Source: an uncultured Bacillus sp. (GTDB taxonomy: Bacteria; Bacillota; Bacilli; Bacillales_B; DSM-18226). Taken from it: DNA of 26,971 nt. This document shows positions 15,752-25,904 of this stretch, piece after piece. Every line of letters begins with the position of its first letter. Position 1 is the first letter of the stretch. The DNA is taken from assembly GCF_946478885.1 (NCBI RefSeq), contig NZ_CAMLDX010000046.1, positions 1 to 26,971 of the forward strand, given 5' to 3'. The notes under the pieces are model-generated. The model worked only from the letters and a program-made list of their open reading frames with translations, did not search any database and was not told the DNA's origin. The position numbers were made by a program, and so were the translations under genes.

Positions 15752-16855
15752 ATGCGTGAGGAGAAATTTAGAATATTAATTATAAATCCATGCTTAAACA
15801 GTACCAAAATAGGAATTTTTGAAAATGAAATTTCGATTTTCGAAAAAAAAATCATCCATCAAGGTGAAGAAAAACATTCTTATAACAGAATTACCGATCA
15901 GCATGAACTTCGAAAAACCTGCATTTTGGAAATTTTACATACCGAGGGAATAAATATCTCTAAGCTAGATGCTGTTTGTGCACGAGGTGGCTTGCTTCGT
16001 CCGATTAACGGGGGTACGTACAAAGTTAACGAACAGATGGTCGCGGATTTACACTCAGGCTATTCAGGCGAGCATGCTTCCAATCTGGGCGGCATCATTG
16101 CTCACGAGATCGCTTCCGGATTAAATATTCCTGCCTTTATTGTTGATCCGGTCGTGGTCGATGAATTGGAGCCCATTGCCAGAATTTCTGGCTTTCCCTT
16201 AATCGAGCGAAAAAGTATTTTTCACTCCCTAAGCCAAAAGGCAGTGGCCCGTAGGGTAGCCAAGGAGCTTGGAAGACAGTATGAGGAACTTAATTTAATT
16301 GTGGCTCATCTTGGAAGAGGAATTACAGTCGGTGTCCACCGGTACGGAAAAGTCGTAGATGTGAATGACGGCCTCCATGGTGAAGGGCCATTCAGCCAGG
16401 AGCGTGCCGGTACTGTACCGGCAGGTGCGCTGATCAATCTGTGCTTTTCAGGCAAATACAGCGAGGAAGAACTCATTTCGATGCTCGTGGAGAAAAGCGG
16501 ATTTGTTGGTTATTTAGGCACCATCGAACCCTCTAGAGTAGAGCAAATGGTATATAACGGTGATGAGCGGGCAAAGCTGGTTTTTAGTGCGATGGCATAC
16601 CAGGTGGCGAAGGAAATCGGTTCTGCAAGTGCTGTGCTGTCAGGCAGGGTTGATGCAATCGTTTTAACGGGAGAATTAGCTGACGGAAAAAGGCTAGTTG
16701 AGGAAATCAGTAGCCGTATCAATTGGATCGCCGATGTTTATGTGCATCCGGGGGAAAATGAACTCCTAGCATTAGCCGAGGGAGTCTTGAGAATTTTGCG
16801 TTGTGAAGAAGCAGCCAAAAAGTATCCGAATGTAGCAGTTCGCTCTTTGGATTGA
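15752..16855 (+). CDS. buk: Butyrate kinase homologue with altered ATP-site motifs
   Basis: Buk normally makes ATP while converting butyryl- or branched acyl-phosphate to the free acid. The 367-residue protein is clearly this family ([49 protein letters not shown]) and is full length with no frameshift. However, the phosphate-1 motif, normally NPGSTSTK, reads NPCLNSTK. The phosphate-2 motif, normally H(L/M)GGGI, reads HLGRGI. The adenosine motif, normally LTGGLA, reads LTGELA. GLDGEGPFSPERAG is [14 protein letters not shown], and the usual GTND is GTIE. The His, Asp and Arg equivalents of the acetate kinase active site ([17 protein letters not shown]) remain. I infer reduced or changed kinase activity. 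CGGAGGCGG at 15737-15745 is the ribosome binding site. Its usual partner ptb is missing upstream. Confidence 0.88.
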   Translation: MREEKFRILIINPCLNSTKIGIFENEISIFEKKIIHQGEEKHSYNRITDQHELRKTCILEILHTEGINISKLDAVCARGGLLRPINGGTYKVNEQMVADLHSGYSGEHASNLGGIIAHEIASGLNIPAFIVDPVVVDELEPIARISGFPLIERKSIFHSLSQKAVARRVAKELGRQYEELNLIVAHLGRGITVGVHRYGKVVDVNDGLHGEGPFSQERAGTVPAGALINLCFSGKYSEEELISMLVEKSGFVGYLGTIEPSRVEQMVYNGDERAKLVFSAMAYQVAKEIGSASAVLSGRVDAIVLTGELADGKRLVEEISSRINWIADVYVHPGENELLALAEGVLRILRCEEAAKKYPNVAVRSLD

Positions 16856-16947
16856 GCAGTTCAAAGGCATTAAGTGGATAGATAAGAAGATTTTTCTGCC
16901 GACAAGGGCAATTGTCGATTATTTTCCTAAATAGGGAGGTTTTAGAT

Positions 16948-18369
16948 TTGGCACAAGAGTATGATCTCGTCATCCTTGGTGGAGGTACTGGGGGCTATGT
17001 GGCAGCAGTTCGCGCTGCACAATTAGGATTAAAAACAGCGGTAGTGGAAAGAGAAAAACTGGGAGGGACATGCCTCCATAAAGGCTGTATTCCGTCAAAA
17101 GCCCTGTTAAGAAGCGCTCAAATATACTCCACTGTAAAACGCAGTGAAGAGTTCGGCGTTCAGACGAATATGGTATCGCTCAATTTTGCAAAAGTACAGG
17201 AACGAAAAGATAAAATTATTGCCCAGCTCCATAAAGGGGTTCGGCATTTAATGAAAAAGGGCAGGATCGATGTGTATGAAGGTACAGGACGAATATTGGG
17301 TCCCTCGATCTTTTCACCGCTTCCCGGAACAATCTCTGTTGAGCTGAATTCGGGTTATGATAACGCCATGCTTATTCCGAAGAATATCTTGATCGCTACA
17401 GGCTCTAAACCGAAAACATTACCGGGGATAGACATCGACGGAGAATTTGTTCTGACGTCTGATGAAGCCCTCCTAATGGAGGAGCTGCCACTGTCCATGA
17501 TCATTATCGGCGGAGGGGTTATTGGGATTGAATGGGCATCGATGCTCTCTGATTTTGGTGTAGAAGTGACAGTCATAGAGTACTCCGATTCGATTCTTCC
17601 GACGGAGGATCAAGAGATCTCCAATGAAATGCGACGCCTGTTAAGAAAGAAAGGCATCAACGTTGTTACAGGAGCTAGGCTCCTGCCGGAATCCTTGAAA
17701 AAAGGGGCAGGCGTGACGGTGACAGCCGTCATCAATGGTGAACCGCGTGAATTTCAGGGGGAAAAGCTGCTGCTGTCAGTCGGGAGGCAGGCTAATGTAG
17801 AGGGAATCGGGCTGGAAAATACGGATATTGTACTGGAGGGCGGCGCGATTAAGACGAACGAATATTATCAAACAAGGGAGATGCATATTTATGCGATCGG
17901 GGATGTGATTGGCGGTATGCAACTGGCCCATGTAGCCGCGCATGAAGGCATCGCTGCTGTCGAGCACATGGCCGGCGTTTTGCCGCATCTCCTCGATTAT
18001 TCGTTTGTTCCTTCTTGTATCTACAGCCATCCGGAAGCGGCAAAGGTCGGCTTTACTGAAGCTGAAGCAGTCGCAAAGGGATATAAAGTGAAAACCGGTA
18101 AATTTTCCTTTCGAGCGATCGGTAAAGCACTGGTATTTGGCGAGAGTGACGGTTTTGTAAAAATTGTTGTAAATGAGGAGACGGATGATGTACTGGGAGT
18201 TCATATGATTGGACCGAATGTAACGGATCTAATCTCCGAGGCTGGTCTTGCCCGAGTGCTTGATGCTTCCCCATGGGAATTAGCCCATTTGATTCATCCG
18301 CATCCAAGTCTTTCAGAAGTCATTGGCGAGGCGGCATTGGCTGTGGATGGGAAGGCTATCCATGGATAA
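16948..18369 (+). CDS. lpdV: Dihydrolipoyl dehydrogenase E3 of branched-chain keto acid complex
   Basis: LpdV reoxidises the lipoyl group of BkdB with FAD and NAD. The 473-residue product has the N-terminal FAD motif GGGTGG (11-16) and the redox disulfide GGTCLHKGCIPSK (Cys42, Cys47). The NAD motif is IIIGGGVIGIEWASML, the second FAD motif is IYAIGDVIGGMQLAHVA, and the C-terminal catalytic pair is in HPHPSLSEVIGEA. TTG 16948 has AGGGAGG at 16933-16939. The frame is open 12 codons earlier, without a site there. Length and the MAQEYDLVILGGG start match B. subtilis LpdV. A dedicated E3 in the operon distinguishes the Bkd complex from pyruvate dehydrogenase. bkdAA begins 45 nt later. Confidence 0.95.
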   Translation: MAQEYDLVILGGGTGGYVAAVRAAQLGLKTAVVEREKLGGTCLHKGCIPSKALLRSAQIYSTVKRSEEFGVQTNMVSLNFAKVQERKDKIIAQLHKGVRHLMKKGRIDVYEGTGRILGPSIFSPLPGTISVELNSGYDNAMLIPKNILIATGSKPKTLPGIDIDGEFVLTSDEALLMEELPLSMIIIGGGVIGIEWASMLSDFGVEVTVIEYSDSILPTEDQEISNEMRRLLRKKGINVVTGARLLPESLKKGAGVTVTAVINGEPREFQGEKLLLSVGRQANVEGIGLENTDIVLEGGAIKTNEYYQTREMHIYAIGDVIGGMQLAHVAAHEGIAAVEHMAGVLPHLLDYSFVPSCIYSHPEAAKVGFTEAEAVAKGYKVKTGKFSFRAIGKALVFGESDGFVKIVVNEETDDVLGVHMIGPNVTDLISEAGLARVLDASPWELAHLIHPHPSLSEVIGEAALAVDGKAIHG

Positions 18370-18414
18370 ATAAGTGATGGATGACAACAAGAGAAATGGG
18401 TAAGGAGGGTCAAT

Positions 18415-19425
18415 ATGGAAGAACTTCGCCATCAAATACTTGGATTGACAGATGAACAGGTGTTGCACATGTATGAAACGATGTTACTCGCAAGGAAGAT
18501 AGATGAAAGAATGTGGCTATTAAACCGGGCAGGAAAAATACCGTTTGTGATTTCCTGCCAGGGACAGGAGGCGGCACAGGTAGGTGCTGCTTTTGCCTTG
18601 GATCGCAATCGGGATTATGTCCTACCGTATTATCGTGATTTAGGCGTTGTACTGACCTTTGGTATGACGGCAAGAGAAATTATGTTATCAGCATTTGCCA
18701 AGGCTGAGGATCCAAATTCAGGAGGGCGGCAAATGCCCGGCCATTTCGGACAGAAGAAAAACCGGATTGTCACTGGTTCTTCCCCAGTAACAACCCAGGT
18801 TCCCCATGCTGTAGGAATTGCATTAGGAGCGAGGATGCAAGGAGAAAAACTGGTTAGTTTTGTGACATTTGGCGAAGGCTCCTCCAATCAGGGAGATTTT
18901 CATGAAGGAGCCAATTTTGCTGGTGTTCATAAGCTGCCTGTCATCTTTATGTGTGAAAATAACGGCTATGCAATTTCTGTACCATTAAAAAAACAAATTG
19001 CCTGCGAAAAGGTCTCAGATCGGGCAATCGGCTATGGCATGCCGGGCGTAACCGTTAACGGAAATGATCCCCTTGCCGTCTATGCAGCGGTAAAGGAGGC
19101 GGCAGACAGCGCGCGGCGCGGTGAGGGTCCGACGTTAATTGAAACGATGTCCTATCGGCTAACTCCGCATTCCTCGGATGATGATGATTCAAGCTACCGG
19201 ACAAGGGATGAGGTCACAGAGGCAAAGACTAGAGATCCCTTGCTCACATTTCGTACCTATTTGCATGATTCAGGCTTGTTTGCAGAGGACCTAGAAAAGG
19301 ATATAGAAGAGCGGATTGCACAGATTGTGAATGAAGCTACGGTATATGCCGAACAGGCGCCCTTTGCAGAACCTGAGTATGCTTTGAAATATGTCTATAA
19401 AGAAGAAGGTACAGGGGGGAGATAA
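18415..19425 (+). CDS. bkdAA: Branched-chain 2-oxo acid dehydrogenase E1 alpha
   Basis: BkdAA and BkdAB form the thiamine-diphosphate E1 that decarboxylates 2-oxo acids from valine, isoleucine and leucine, and acylates the lipoyl arm of BkdB. The 336-residue product has the cofactor motif GEGSSNQGDFHEGANF (153-168), ending at the conserved ENNGYAIS (181-188). RDYVLPYYRDLGVVLTFG and GGRQMPGHFG line the active site, and ETMSYRLTPHSSDDDDSSYR is the phosphorylation-loop region of mammalian homologues. AAGGAGG at 18402-18408 is a strong ribosome binding site. It ends one base before the bkdAB ATG, so the subunits are translationally coupled. Confidence 0.96.
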   Translation: MEELRHQILGLTDEQVLHMYETMLLARKIDERMWLLNRAGKIPFVISCQGQEAAQVGAAFALDRNRDYVLPYYRDLGVVLTFGMTAREIMLSAFAKAEDPNSGGRQMPGHFGQKKNRIVTGSSPVTTQVPHAVGIALGARMQGEKLVSFVTFGEGSSNQGDFHEGANFAGVHKLPVIFMCENNGYAISVPLKKQIACEKVSDRAIGYGMPGVTVNGNDPLAVYAAVKEAADSARRGEGPTLIETMSYRLTPHSSDDDDSSYRTRDEVTEAKTRDPLLTFRTYLHDSGLFAEDLEKDIEERIAQIVNEATVYAEQAPFAEPEYALKYVYKEEGTGGR

Positions 19426-19426
19426 T

Positions 19427-20410
19427 ATGGCCATATTAACCTATATTGATGCCGTCACATTGGCCATTCGTGAAGAGATGGAACGAGATCCACAGGTTTT
19501 CATCATGGGGGAGGATGTCGGGGTAAAAGGAGGGGTCTTTAAAGCGACACAAGGTCTGTACGAGCAGTTTGGCGAACAACGCGTCATCGATACACCGCTC
19601 GCTGAATCGGCTATTGCCGGAGTCGGGATTGGCGCCGCAATGTATGGGATGCGGCCAATTGCCGAAATGCAGTTTGCTGATTTCATTATGCCGGCGGTCA
19701 ACCAAATCATTTCCGAGGCAGCGAGAATCCGTTACCGTTCAAACAATGATTGGAGCTGCCCGATTGTGATTAGGGCTCCATACGGTGGAGGAGTTCATGG
19801 GGCTTTGTATCATTCTCAATCAGTTGAAGCAGTATTCGCCAATCAGCCGGGATTAAAAATTGTCATGCCTTCGACTCCTTATGATGTTAAAGGCTTGCTT
19901 AAAGCAGCGATTCGCGACGATGATCCAGTCTTATTTTTCGAGCATAAACGGGCTTACCGCCTGCTTAAGGAGGAAGTTCCGGAAAATGATTATGTCCTGG
20001 AGCTTGGAAAGGCGGATGTTAAGCGTGAAGGCGATGATATCACGGTGATTACATACGGGCTTTGCGTTCATTTCGCGCTTCAGGCGGCAGAAAGGTTAGT
20101 TGAAGAAGGAATATCAGCCCATGTAGTTGATTTGCGCACTGTCTATCCGCTTGACAAAAAAACGATTATTGAAAGTGCTACAAAAACAGGCAAGGTACTC
20201 CTCATTACGGAAGATAACAAAGAAGGCAGCATTCTCAGTGAAGTGGCTGCGATTATTGCTGAAAACTGTCTGTTTGAATTAGATGCTCCAATAAAGCGCA
20301 TGGCTGGTCCTGATGTTCCGGCCATGCCGTATGCACCGACTATGGAGAAATATTTTATGATGAATGAAGAAAAAGTGGAAAAAGCGATGCGGGAACTGGC
20401 AGAATTTTAA
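19427..20410 (+). CDS. bkdAB: Branched-chain 2-oxo acid dehydrogenase E1 beta
   Basis: This is the second E1 subunit, completing the thiamine-diphosphate site with BkdAA. The 327-residue product begins MAILTYIDAVTLAIREEMERD and has GEDVGVKGGVFKATQGL (catalytic Glu region). It also has DTPLAESAIAGVGIGAAMYGMRPIAEMQFADF, the GGGVHGALYHSQSVEA loop and the C-terminal swivel domain (VVDLRTVYPLDKKTI, APTMEKYFM). GGGGGGAG at 19413-19421, in the last codons of bkdAA, is its ribosome binding site. The frame is open 12 codons earlier, but that start would overlap bkdAA without a site. Length equals the B. subtilis protein as I recall it. Confidence 0.96.
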   Translation: MAILTYIDAVTLAIREEMERDPQVFIMGEDVGVKGGVFKATQGLYEQFGEQRVIDTPLAESAIAGVGIGAAMYGMRPIAEMQFADFIMPAVNQIISEAARIRYRSNNDWSCPIVIRAPYGGGVHGALYHSQSVEAVFANQPGLKIVMPSTPYDVKGLLKAAIRDDDPVLFFEHKRAYRLLKEEVPENDYVLELGKADVKREGDDITVITYGLCVHFALQAAERLVEEGISAHVVDLRTVYPLDKKTIIESATKTGKVLLITEDNKEGSILSEVAAIIAENCLFELDAPIKRMAGPDVPAMPYAPTMEKYFMMNEEKVEKAMRELAEF

Positions 20411-20428
20411 AGAAGGGGAGGGTCTAGT

Positions 20429-21667
20429 TTGGCCATCGAAAACATTACAATGCCTCAATTGGGGGAAAGCGTAACAGAAGGTACGCTTACCAAATGGCTG
20501 ATTTCAGTCGGGGATCGGGTGAATCAATATGATCCGTTAGCTGAAGTGATGACAGATAAAGTAACGGCGGAGATTCCTTCCTTATTTACAGGAATAATTA
20601 AAGAATTGGGAAAAGAAGAGAAGACTTATGCGATCGGCGATGTGATTTGTTCGATTGAAACAGAGGGAACAATAGCAGAGGCTACTAAAGATAACCTGAT
20701 TCCCGTGAAGCCGGCAGAAAACGGAGAGGCATCAGTGGCTAAAAGCCGCTACTCGCCGGCTGTTCTGAAGCTTTCACAGGAGCATGGTCTTGATTTAAGT
20801 CTAATTAAGGGAACCGGAGCTGGAGGACGAATTACACGAAAAGATGTGTTACGTATCATTGAATCAGGCAAAGTTCCGGTATCACCTGAGAGGGATTCAG
20901 TCATTCCACAGTCGTCGCTTGAGAAGCCAGCTTCTGCCTCTGACTGCAACGCAGCAATTTTTTCTGGAAATGTGTTGGAAATTCCAGTTAATGGAGTGCG
21001 TAAAGTGATTGCGGCTAATATGACGAAAAGCAAGCAAGAAATTCCGCATGCCTGGATGATGATGGAAGCAGATGTAACAAATCTGGTAAAATACCGCCAG
21101 GCCGTTAAAGAGGATTTTAAGCAAAAAGAAGGGTTTAATTTGACCTACTTTTCTTTTTTTGTTAAAGCTGTAGCACAGGCATTGAAGGAATATCCACGAT
21201 TAAATTCCACTTGGGCCGGTGACAAAATCATCCAGAAGAAGGAGATTAACCTGTCCATTGCCATTGCAAGCGATGAAGAATTGTATGTTCCCGTTATTAA
21301 ACATGCCGATGAAAAATCAATTAAGGCGATTGCACGGGAAATCAGCGAACTGGCCGTGAAGGCAAGAAGCGGAACACTTTCTGTGAATGATATGGAGGGT
21401 GGTACATTTACGATCAATAACACGGGAACGTTCGGTTCGGTGCAATCGGTTGGAATCATTAATTATCCGCAGGCTGCCATTTTACAAATAGAATCGATTG
21501 TGAGGCGGCCGGTTGTAATCAATGAGATGATTGCTGTCCGGGATATAGTCAATCTTTGTTTATCTCTTGATCATCGAATTCTTGACGGATTGATTTGCGG
21601 AAAGTTTTTGCAGAAAGTAAAAAATATTCTTGAAAAAATATCGCATGATAATACTTCTGTTTATTAA
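20429..21667 (+). CDS. bkdB: Branched-chain acyltransferase E2 of Bkd complex
   Basis: BkdB is the core of the complex and transfers the acyl group from its lipoyl arm to CoA. The 412-residue product has one lipoyl domain (1-80; lipoyl Lys44 in EVMTDKVTAEIPS) and a linker. The peripheral-subunit-binding domain (about 105-140, RYSPAVLKLSQEHGLDL, GTGAGGRITRKDVL) binds E1/E3. After a second linker, the catalytic domain ends with the active site SLDHRILDG (His382, Asp386). GTFTINNTGTFGSVQS is also conserved, written here with the visible residues GGTFTINNTG. It starts at TTG 20429, with AAGGGGAGG at 20414-20422. It is the last gene of the operon, followed by a terminator. Confidence 0.95.
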   Translation: MAIENITMPQLGESVTEGTLTKWLISVGDRVNQYDPLAEVMTDKVTAEIPSLFTGIIKELGKEEKTYAIGDVICSIETEGTIAEATKDNLIPVKPAENGEASVAKSRYSPAVLKLSQEHGLDLSLIKGTGAGGRITRKDVLRIIESGKVPVSPERDSVIPQSSLEKPASASDCNAAIFSGNVLEIPVNGVRKVIAANMTKSKQEIPHAWMMMEADVTNLVKYRQAVKEDFKQKEGFNLTYFSFFVKAVAQALKEYPRLNSTWAGDKIIQKKEINLSIAIASDEELYVPVIKHADEKSIKAIAREISELAVKARSGTLSVNDMEGGTFTINNTGTFGSVQSVGIINYPQAAILQIESIVRRPVVINEMIAVRDIVNLCLSLDHRILDGLICGKFLQKVKNILEKISHDNTSVY

Positions 21668-21683
21668 TATGACGAAAAAAAGG

Positions 21684-21713
21684 CTGACTTCATGTGAGAA
21701 AGTCAGTTTTTTT
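21684..21713 (+). terminator. Rho-independent terminator of the bkd operon
   Basis: CTGACTT at 21684-21690 pairs perfectly with AAGTCAG at 21700-21706, followed by T7 at 21707-21713. An A7 run just upstream can extend the stem around a GG bulge. It lies 16 nt after the bkdB stop and separates the operon from mutAB. Confidence 0.88.
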
Positions 21714-21727
21714 CTTGTTGCTTGTTT

Positions 21728-21757
21728 TTGACAGGTGTAATAAAATTATGTTATGCG
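21728..21757 (+). promoter_or_regulatory. Candidate sigma-A promoter of mutAB-meaB
   Basis: TTGACA at 21728-21733 is a perfect -35. The -10 is weaker: TATGCG at 21752-21757 with an 18-bp spacer and an upstream TG (21749-21750) that would make it an extended -10. Placement directly after the bkd terminator supports an independent promoter. A weak -10 would fit an activated gene. Confidence 0.45.
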
Positions 21758-21769
21758 ATGAAGATTTTG

Positions 21770-21812
21770 AATTTTATCACAATTAAACGTCAGTATTTTA
21801 CAATTTTATCAC
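21770..21812 (+). repeat. 11-bp direct repeat in mutA leader
   Basis: AATTTTATCAC occurs at 21770-21780 and again, exactly, at 21802-21812. The starts are 32 bp apart, about three helical turns. Both copies lie between the candidate promoter and the mutA start, where a repressor or other regulator would act. I do not recognise a regulator for this motif. Confidence 0.5.
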
Positions 21813-21855
21813 GAGTTTGAAGGGGGGGAATGCTGTCTGTTGCAGGCGGCATGTC

Positions 21856-23718
21856 ATGAGTTTAGAAGATATCATTAAATACTCATTTCCAGAGCAGACA
21901 TATGAAAGCTGGAGACAAAAGGCAGAGGAATCCTTAAAAGGCAAAAGTTTAGCTGGCCTTTCGAGGAAAACCTATGAAAAGATTCAATTGAAACCGCTTT
22001 ATACAAAAGAAGACCGGGACGATAAAAAGATTCCACAATTCCCAGGTCAGGGAGATTTCCGGCGTGGAAGCAAGACTTTAGGTTATATAGAAGAAGGATG
22101 GAAGATTGCTCAAAAAATAAATGCTCCTGATTTGGAGCAGTTGAAAGAACGTTTAACTTCATCGATGCAAAAGGGGCAAAGTGTCATTTCATTCATTCCG
22201 ACAAAGGAAATCATAGAGGAATTGGCAGTATTGCTTGAAGGTATAGATTTGAATACTCCTTTTGCAGTCAATGCCGGGGTTTATTTAGATGAAATGCTCG
22301 CAAAGCTTGAGGAAATGAATCAAAGCAGTCAAATCAGCGGTTATATTGCTAAGGATCCGATTTCCTTGCATGCCCGTACAGGTAAAGGTTTAACAGCAAT
22401 TAATGAGGAATATGACTGTTTCTATGAAAACATTCAAAAAGCGGCGAATGTCCTGCCAAATGTGAAAACTATCTTAATGGATACTACTGTGTATCATAAC
22501 GGAGGAGCGAGCGCAGTTCAGGAGTTGGCGATTGCCCTCGCAACTGCAGTTTATCATATTGAACAATTAAAGGACCGGGGAATGACCGTGGAGGCAATCG
22601 TTGCAAAAATGGTATTCCAATTCTCCATTGGCAGCCAATTCTTTACAGAAACAGCTAAGCTTCGTGCAGCCAGAGTACTATGGAGCAAAATTACGGAAGC
22701 GTATCAAGTGGCAGATGATCTTCATGGTCAAATGGAAATTTCAACTGACACTTCTTGGTTTACGAAAACTGTATATGATCCATATGTTAATTTATTACGG
22801 GCAGGCAACGAGGCCTTTGCTGCGGTATTGGGTGGAGTTCAGTATTTGCATGTAAGTCCTTTCGATGAGACGGAGGGAACATCAACTGAATTTTCCGAGC
22901 GGATTGCTCGCAATACACAATTATTATTAAAAAATGAAGCGCGGCTCGGCACTATCATTGATCCAGCCGGGGGATCCTGGTATATTGAATCGCTTACCGA
23001 TGAACTTGCTGAAAAGGCATGGACGCTTTTCCTTGAAATTGAAGAAAAGGGCGGAATCACTGAAGTTTTAGCAAGCGGCTGGCTGCAGGCGCAAATCGAA
23101 GAAGTGAAGTCACAGCGTTATGCGGATATTGCGACCCGCAGACAAACAATTGTCGGTACAAATAGATACGCAAACCTGCAGGATAAACCACTTCAAATGC
23201 AGGAAGCGGCAGCAGATACGGTAGAGACAGATATGATCCCAGTGAAGCAGGAGCGTTTGGCGGAACCGTATGAACAGCTTCGCTTCCAAGCAGAAAAATT
23301 AACGCAAATAGATCATGCACCACTTAGCGGATTGATTTGTTTAGGGCAATTAAAACAGCATAAAGCGAGAGCTGATTTTATTGATGGATTCCTGGCTCCT
23401 GGCGGCATTGTATCAGTGAGGAGTGATGAATTAAAAACTGTTGAAGAGATCCTTGCTTTTATCAGTGAAAAGAAATGTGATTTTTATGTATTATGCGGCT
23501 CGGATGCCCAATATGCAGAATCAGGCTTAAGCGTTGTGAAGGCGATACGCGAAAGCTTCCCAAAAATCAAGCTTTACGCTGCCGGTCTTGCTCCGGAAGG
23601 TGAGAAGGAAGCTTGGACAGAAAATGGCGTGATCGATTTCATTACTGTGAAAAGTAACTGCTATGAGACATTGCGCTCTTTTTTAAATGAAATAGAGGTG
23701 GAAAAGGCTCATGAGTAA
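21856..23718 (+). CDS. mutA: Methylmalonyl-CoA mutase small subunit (MutA)
   Basis: MutA is the non-catalytic partner of MutB in the heterodimeric adenosylcobalamin mutase that interconverts methylmalonyl-CoA and succinyl-CoA. The 620-residue product has the degenerate TIM-barrel domain ([64 protein letters not shown]). A C-terminal cobalamin-fold domain (about 480-620) lacks the cobalt-ligating DxHxxG, as expected for the small subunit. ATG 21856 is preferred, with AGGCGG at 21844-21849. The frame is open to TTG 21817 behind a G-run, adding 13 residues without family support. Its last 8 bases overlap mutB, which indicates coupling. Confidence 0.93.
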   Translation: MSLEDIIKYSFPEQTYESWRQKAEESLKGKSLAGLSRKTYEKIQLKPLYTKEDRDDKKIPQFPGQGDFRRGSKTLGYIEEGWKIAQKINAPDLEQLKERLTSSMQKGQSVISFIPTKEIIEELAVLLEGIDLNTPFAVNAGVYLDEMLAKLEEMNQSSQISGYIAKDPISLHARTGKGLTAINEEYDCFYENIQKAANVLPNVKTILMDTTVYHNGGASAVQELAIALATAVYHIEQLKDRGMTVEAIVAKMVFQFSIGSQFFTETAKLRAARVLWSKITEAYQVADDLHGQMEISTDTSWFTKTVYDPYVNLLRAGNEAFAAVLGGVQYLHVSPFDETEGTSTEFSERIARNTQLLLKNEARLGTIIDPAGGSWYIESLTDELAEKAWTLFLEIEEKGGITEVLASGWLQAQIEEVKSQRYADIATRRQTIVGTNRYANLQDKPLQMQEAAADTVETDMIPVKQERLAEPYEQLRFQAEKLTQIDHAPLSGLICLGQLKQHKARADFIDGFLAPGGIVSVRSDELKTVEEILAFISEKKCDFYVLCGSDAQYAESGLSVVKAIRESFPKIKLYAAGLAPEGEKEAWTENGVIDFITVKSNCYETLRSFLNEIEVEKAHE

Positions 23719-25903
23719 GAAACCGGATTTCAAAAATATCCCGTTTGCCGCTGGAGATAAGGGTGATAGCAGCAAATGGAAGGAACAAGTACAGCAGCAA
23801 ATTGAGCGTTCGCTCGACGACTTATTATTTGAAACAAACGAAAGAATCAGCACGAAAGCTCTGTATACTGAAGAGGATAGCGCAAATGCAGGTCATGTAA
23901 ATGATAAACCGGGAGTCCCACCATATACCCGCGGACCTTATCCGACAATGTATGTGAATAGACCGTGGACTGTACGCCAGTATGCCGGCTTTTCCACAGC
24001 TGAAGAAAGTAACGCTTTTTACCGCCGCAATCTGGCCATGGGACAAAAGGGTCTGTCCGTTGCCTTTGACCTAGCGACACACCGCGGCTATGACTCGGAC
24101 CATCCGCGTGTGATTGGGGATGTCGGAAAAGCTGGTGTGGCGATTGATTCGATTGCCGATATGAAGATCTTGTTTGATGGAATTCCATTGGATCAAATGT
24201 CTGTATCGATGACGATGAATGGGGCAGTTCTGCCGATTATGGCCTTCTATATTGTAACTGCTGAAGAACAAGGTGTGACTTTAGATAAGCTTTCCGGAAC
24301 CATCCAAAATGATATTTTGAAAGAATATATGGTTCGAAATACGTATATCTATCCACCGGAAATGTCAATGAGAATTATTGCCGATATCTTTGAATATACG
24401 TCGAAATACATGCCTAAATTCAATAGCATTAGTATTTCCGGCTACCATATGCAGGAAGCGGGAGCACCGGCAGATATTGAACTGGCCTATACACTTGCGG
24501 ATGGCTTGGAATATGTTAGAACTGGTTTGAGGGCTGGTATCAATATTGATTCCTTCGCACCGAGACTTTCTTTCTTCTGGGCAATCGGAATGAATTACTT
24601 TATGGAAGTAGCGAAAATGCGCGCTGCTCGTTATATTTGGGCAAAAATGATGCAATCCTTTAATCCGAAGAACAGCAAATCACTGGCTCTAAGAACACAT
24701 TCCCAGACTTCAGGCTGGAGCTTAACTGAACAGGATCCATTCAATAATGTTATACGTACATTGATTGAAGCCCATGCAGCGGCAATGGGACATACGCAGT
24801 CACTGCATACAAATGCCCTAGATGAGGCGATTGCCCTGCCAACTGATTTCTCAGCCCGCATTGCCCGTAATACGCAGCTGTATTTACAGGAAGAAACAGG
24901 AATCACGAATGTTATTGATCCATGGGGCGGGTCTTATTATGTTGAAGCTTTAACCAATCAATTGATTGAACGAGCTTGGGAGCACATTGGAGAAATTGAG
25001 TCTTTAGGAGGCATGGCTAAAGCGATCGAAACCGGTCTGCCAAAGATGCGCATTGAAGAGGCAGCAGCGCGGCGTCAGGCCAAAATCGATTCCCGTGAGG
25101 AAACCATTATCGGTGTGAATAAATATCGCCTTGATAAAGAAGAACCAATCGAAATTCTTGAAGTTGATAATACGGCTGTTCGCTTGAAACAGATTGAACG
25201 ATTAAATAATTTGAAACGCAGCCGTGATGATGAAAAAGTAAAAGAAGCGTTAGCCGCCATTGAAAAAGCCGGCGCGACAAATGAAGGCAATTTGTTAGAA
25301 CTTGCTGCTCAGGCAGCTCGTGTTCGGGCAACGCTTGGGGAAATATCTGATGCGATTGAAAAATCGGCGGGACGGCACAAAGCAACAATCCGTTCGATCA
25401 GCGGCGTGTACAGCTCTGCTTTTTCAAATGAAGAAGAAATTACTGATGTAAAGAGAATGACCGATGAATTCTTGGAAAATGAAGGACGTCGTCCGCGTAT
25501 CCTGATTGCCAAAATGGGGCAGGATGGACATGACCGAGGAGCAAAGGTTATTGCTACCGCATTCGCTGACTTAGGCTTTGATGTGGATATCGGCCCATTA
25601 TTCCAAACACCAGAGGAAACGGCTCTGCAGGCGGTCGAAAATGATGTTCATGCGATCGGCATGAGTTCTCTTGCTGCCGGACATAAAACTCTGCTTCCAC
25701 AGCTGATTGCTGAATTGAAGAAATTAGGCAGAGAAGACATTGTCGTCATTGTCGGCGGTGTTATCCCGGCACAGGATTATCAATTCTTATATGACAATGG
25801 AGCTGCTGCGATCTTTGGACCGGGAACAGTAATTCCAACTGCGGCACAGAAGGTAGTCCGGGCAATTTATGAAAAGCTTGGATATGAGGAAGTGAAGGCC
25901 TGA
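23711..25903 (+). CDS. mutB: Methylmalonyl-CoA mutase large subunit (MutB)
   Basis: MutB is the catalytic subunit of the B12-dependent mutase. The 730-residue product has the substrate-channel region ([37 protein letters not shown]), the barrel motifs [19 protein letters not shown] and [12 protein letters not shown], and [19 protein letters not shown]. The C-terminal cobalamin-binding domain starts near residue 595 ([17 protein letters not shown]). Its DxHxxG motif, with His607 as the lower cobalt ligand, is followed by GMSSLAAGH and VVIVGGVIP. All key motifs are intact, so activity is expected. It begins inside mutA and is followed after one base by meaB. It should dispose of propionyl-CoA-derived methylmalonyl-CoA, given carboxylase and epimerase genes elsewhere. 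Confidence 0.97.
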   Translation: MSKKPDFKNIPFAAGDKGDSSKWKEQVQQQIERSLDDLLFETNERISTKALYTEEDSANAGHVNDKPGVPPYTRGPYPTMYVNRPWTVRQYAGFSTAEESNAFYRRNLAMGQKGLSVAFDLATHRGYDSDHPRVIGDVGKAGVAIDSIADMKILFDGIPLDQMSVSMTMNGAVLPIMAFYIVTAEEQGVTLDKLSGTIQNDILKEYMVRNTYIYPPEMSMRIIADIFEYTSKYMPKFNSISISGYHMQEAGAPADIELAYTLADGLEYVRTGLRAGINIDSFAPRLSFFWAIGMNYFMEVAKMRAARYIWAKMMQSFNPKNSKSLALRTHSQTSGWSLTEQDPFNNVIRTLIEAHAAAMGHTQSLHTNALDEAIALPTDFSARIARNTQLYLQEETGITNVIDPWGGSYYVEALTNQLIERAWEHIGEIESLGGMAKAIETGLPKMRIEEAAARRQAKIDSREETIIGVNKYRLDKEEPIEILEVDNTAVRLKQIERLNNLKRSRDDEKVKEALAAIEKAGATNEGNLLELAAQAARVRATLGEISDAIEKSAGRHKATIRSISGVYSSAFSNEEEITDVKRMTDEFLENEGRRPRILIAKMGQDGHDRGAKVIATAFADLGFDVDIGPLFQTPEETALQAVENDVHAIGMSSLAAGHKTLLPQLIAELKKLGREDIVVIVGGVIPAQDYQFLYDNGAAAIFGPGTVIPTAAQKVVRAIYEKLGYEEVKA

Positions 25904-25904
25904 G

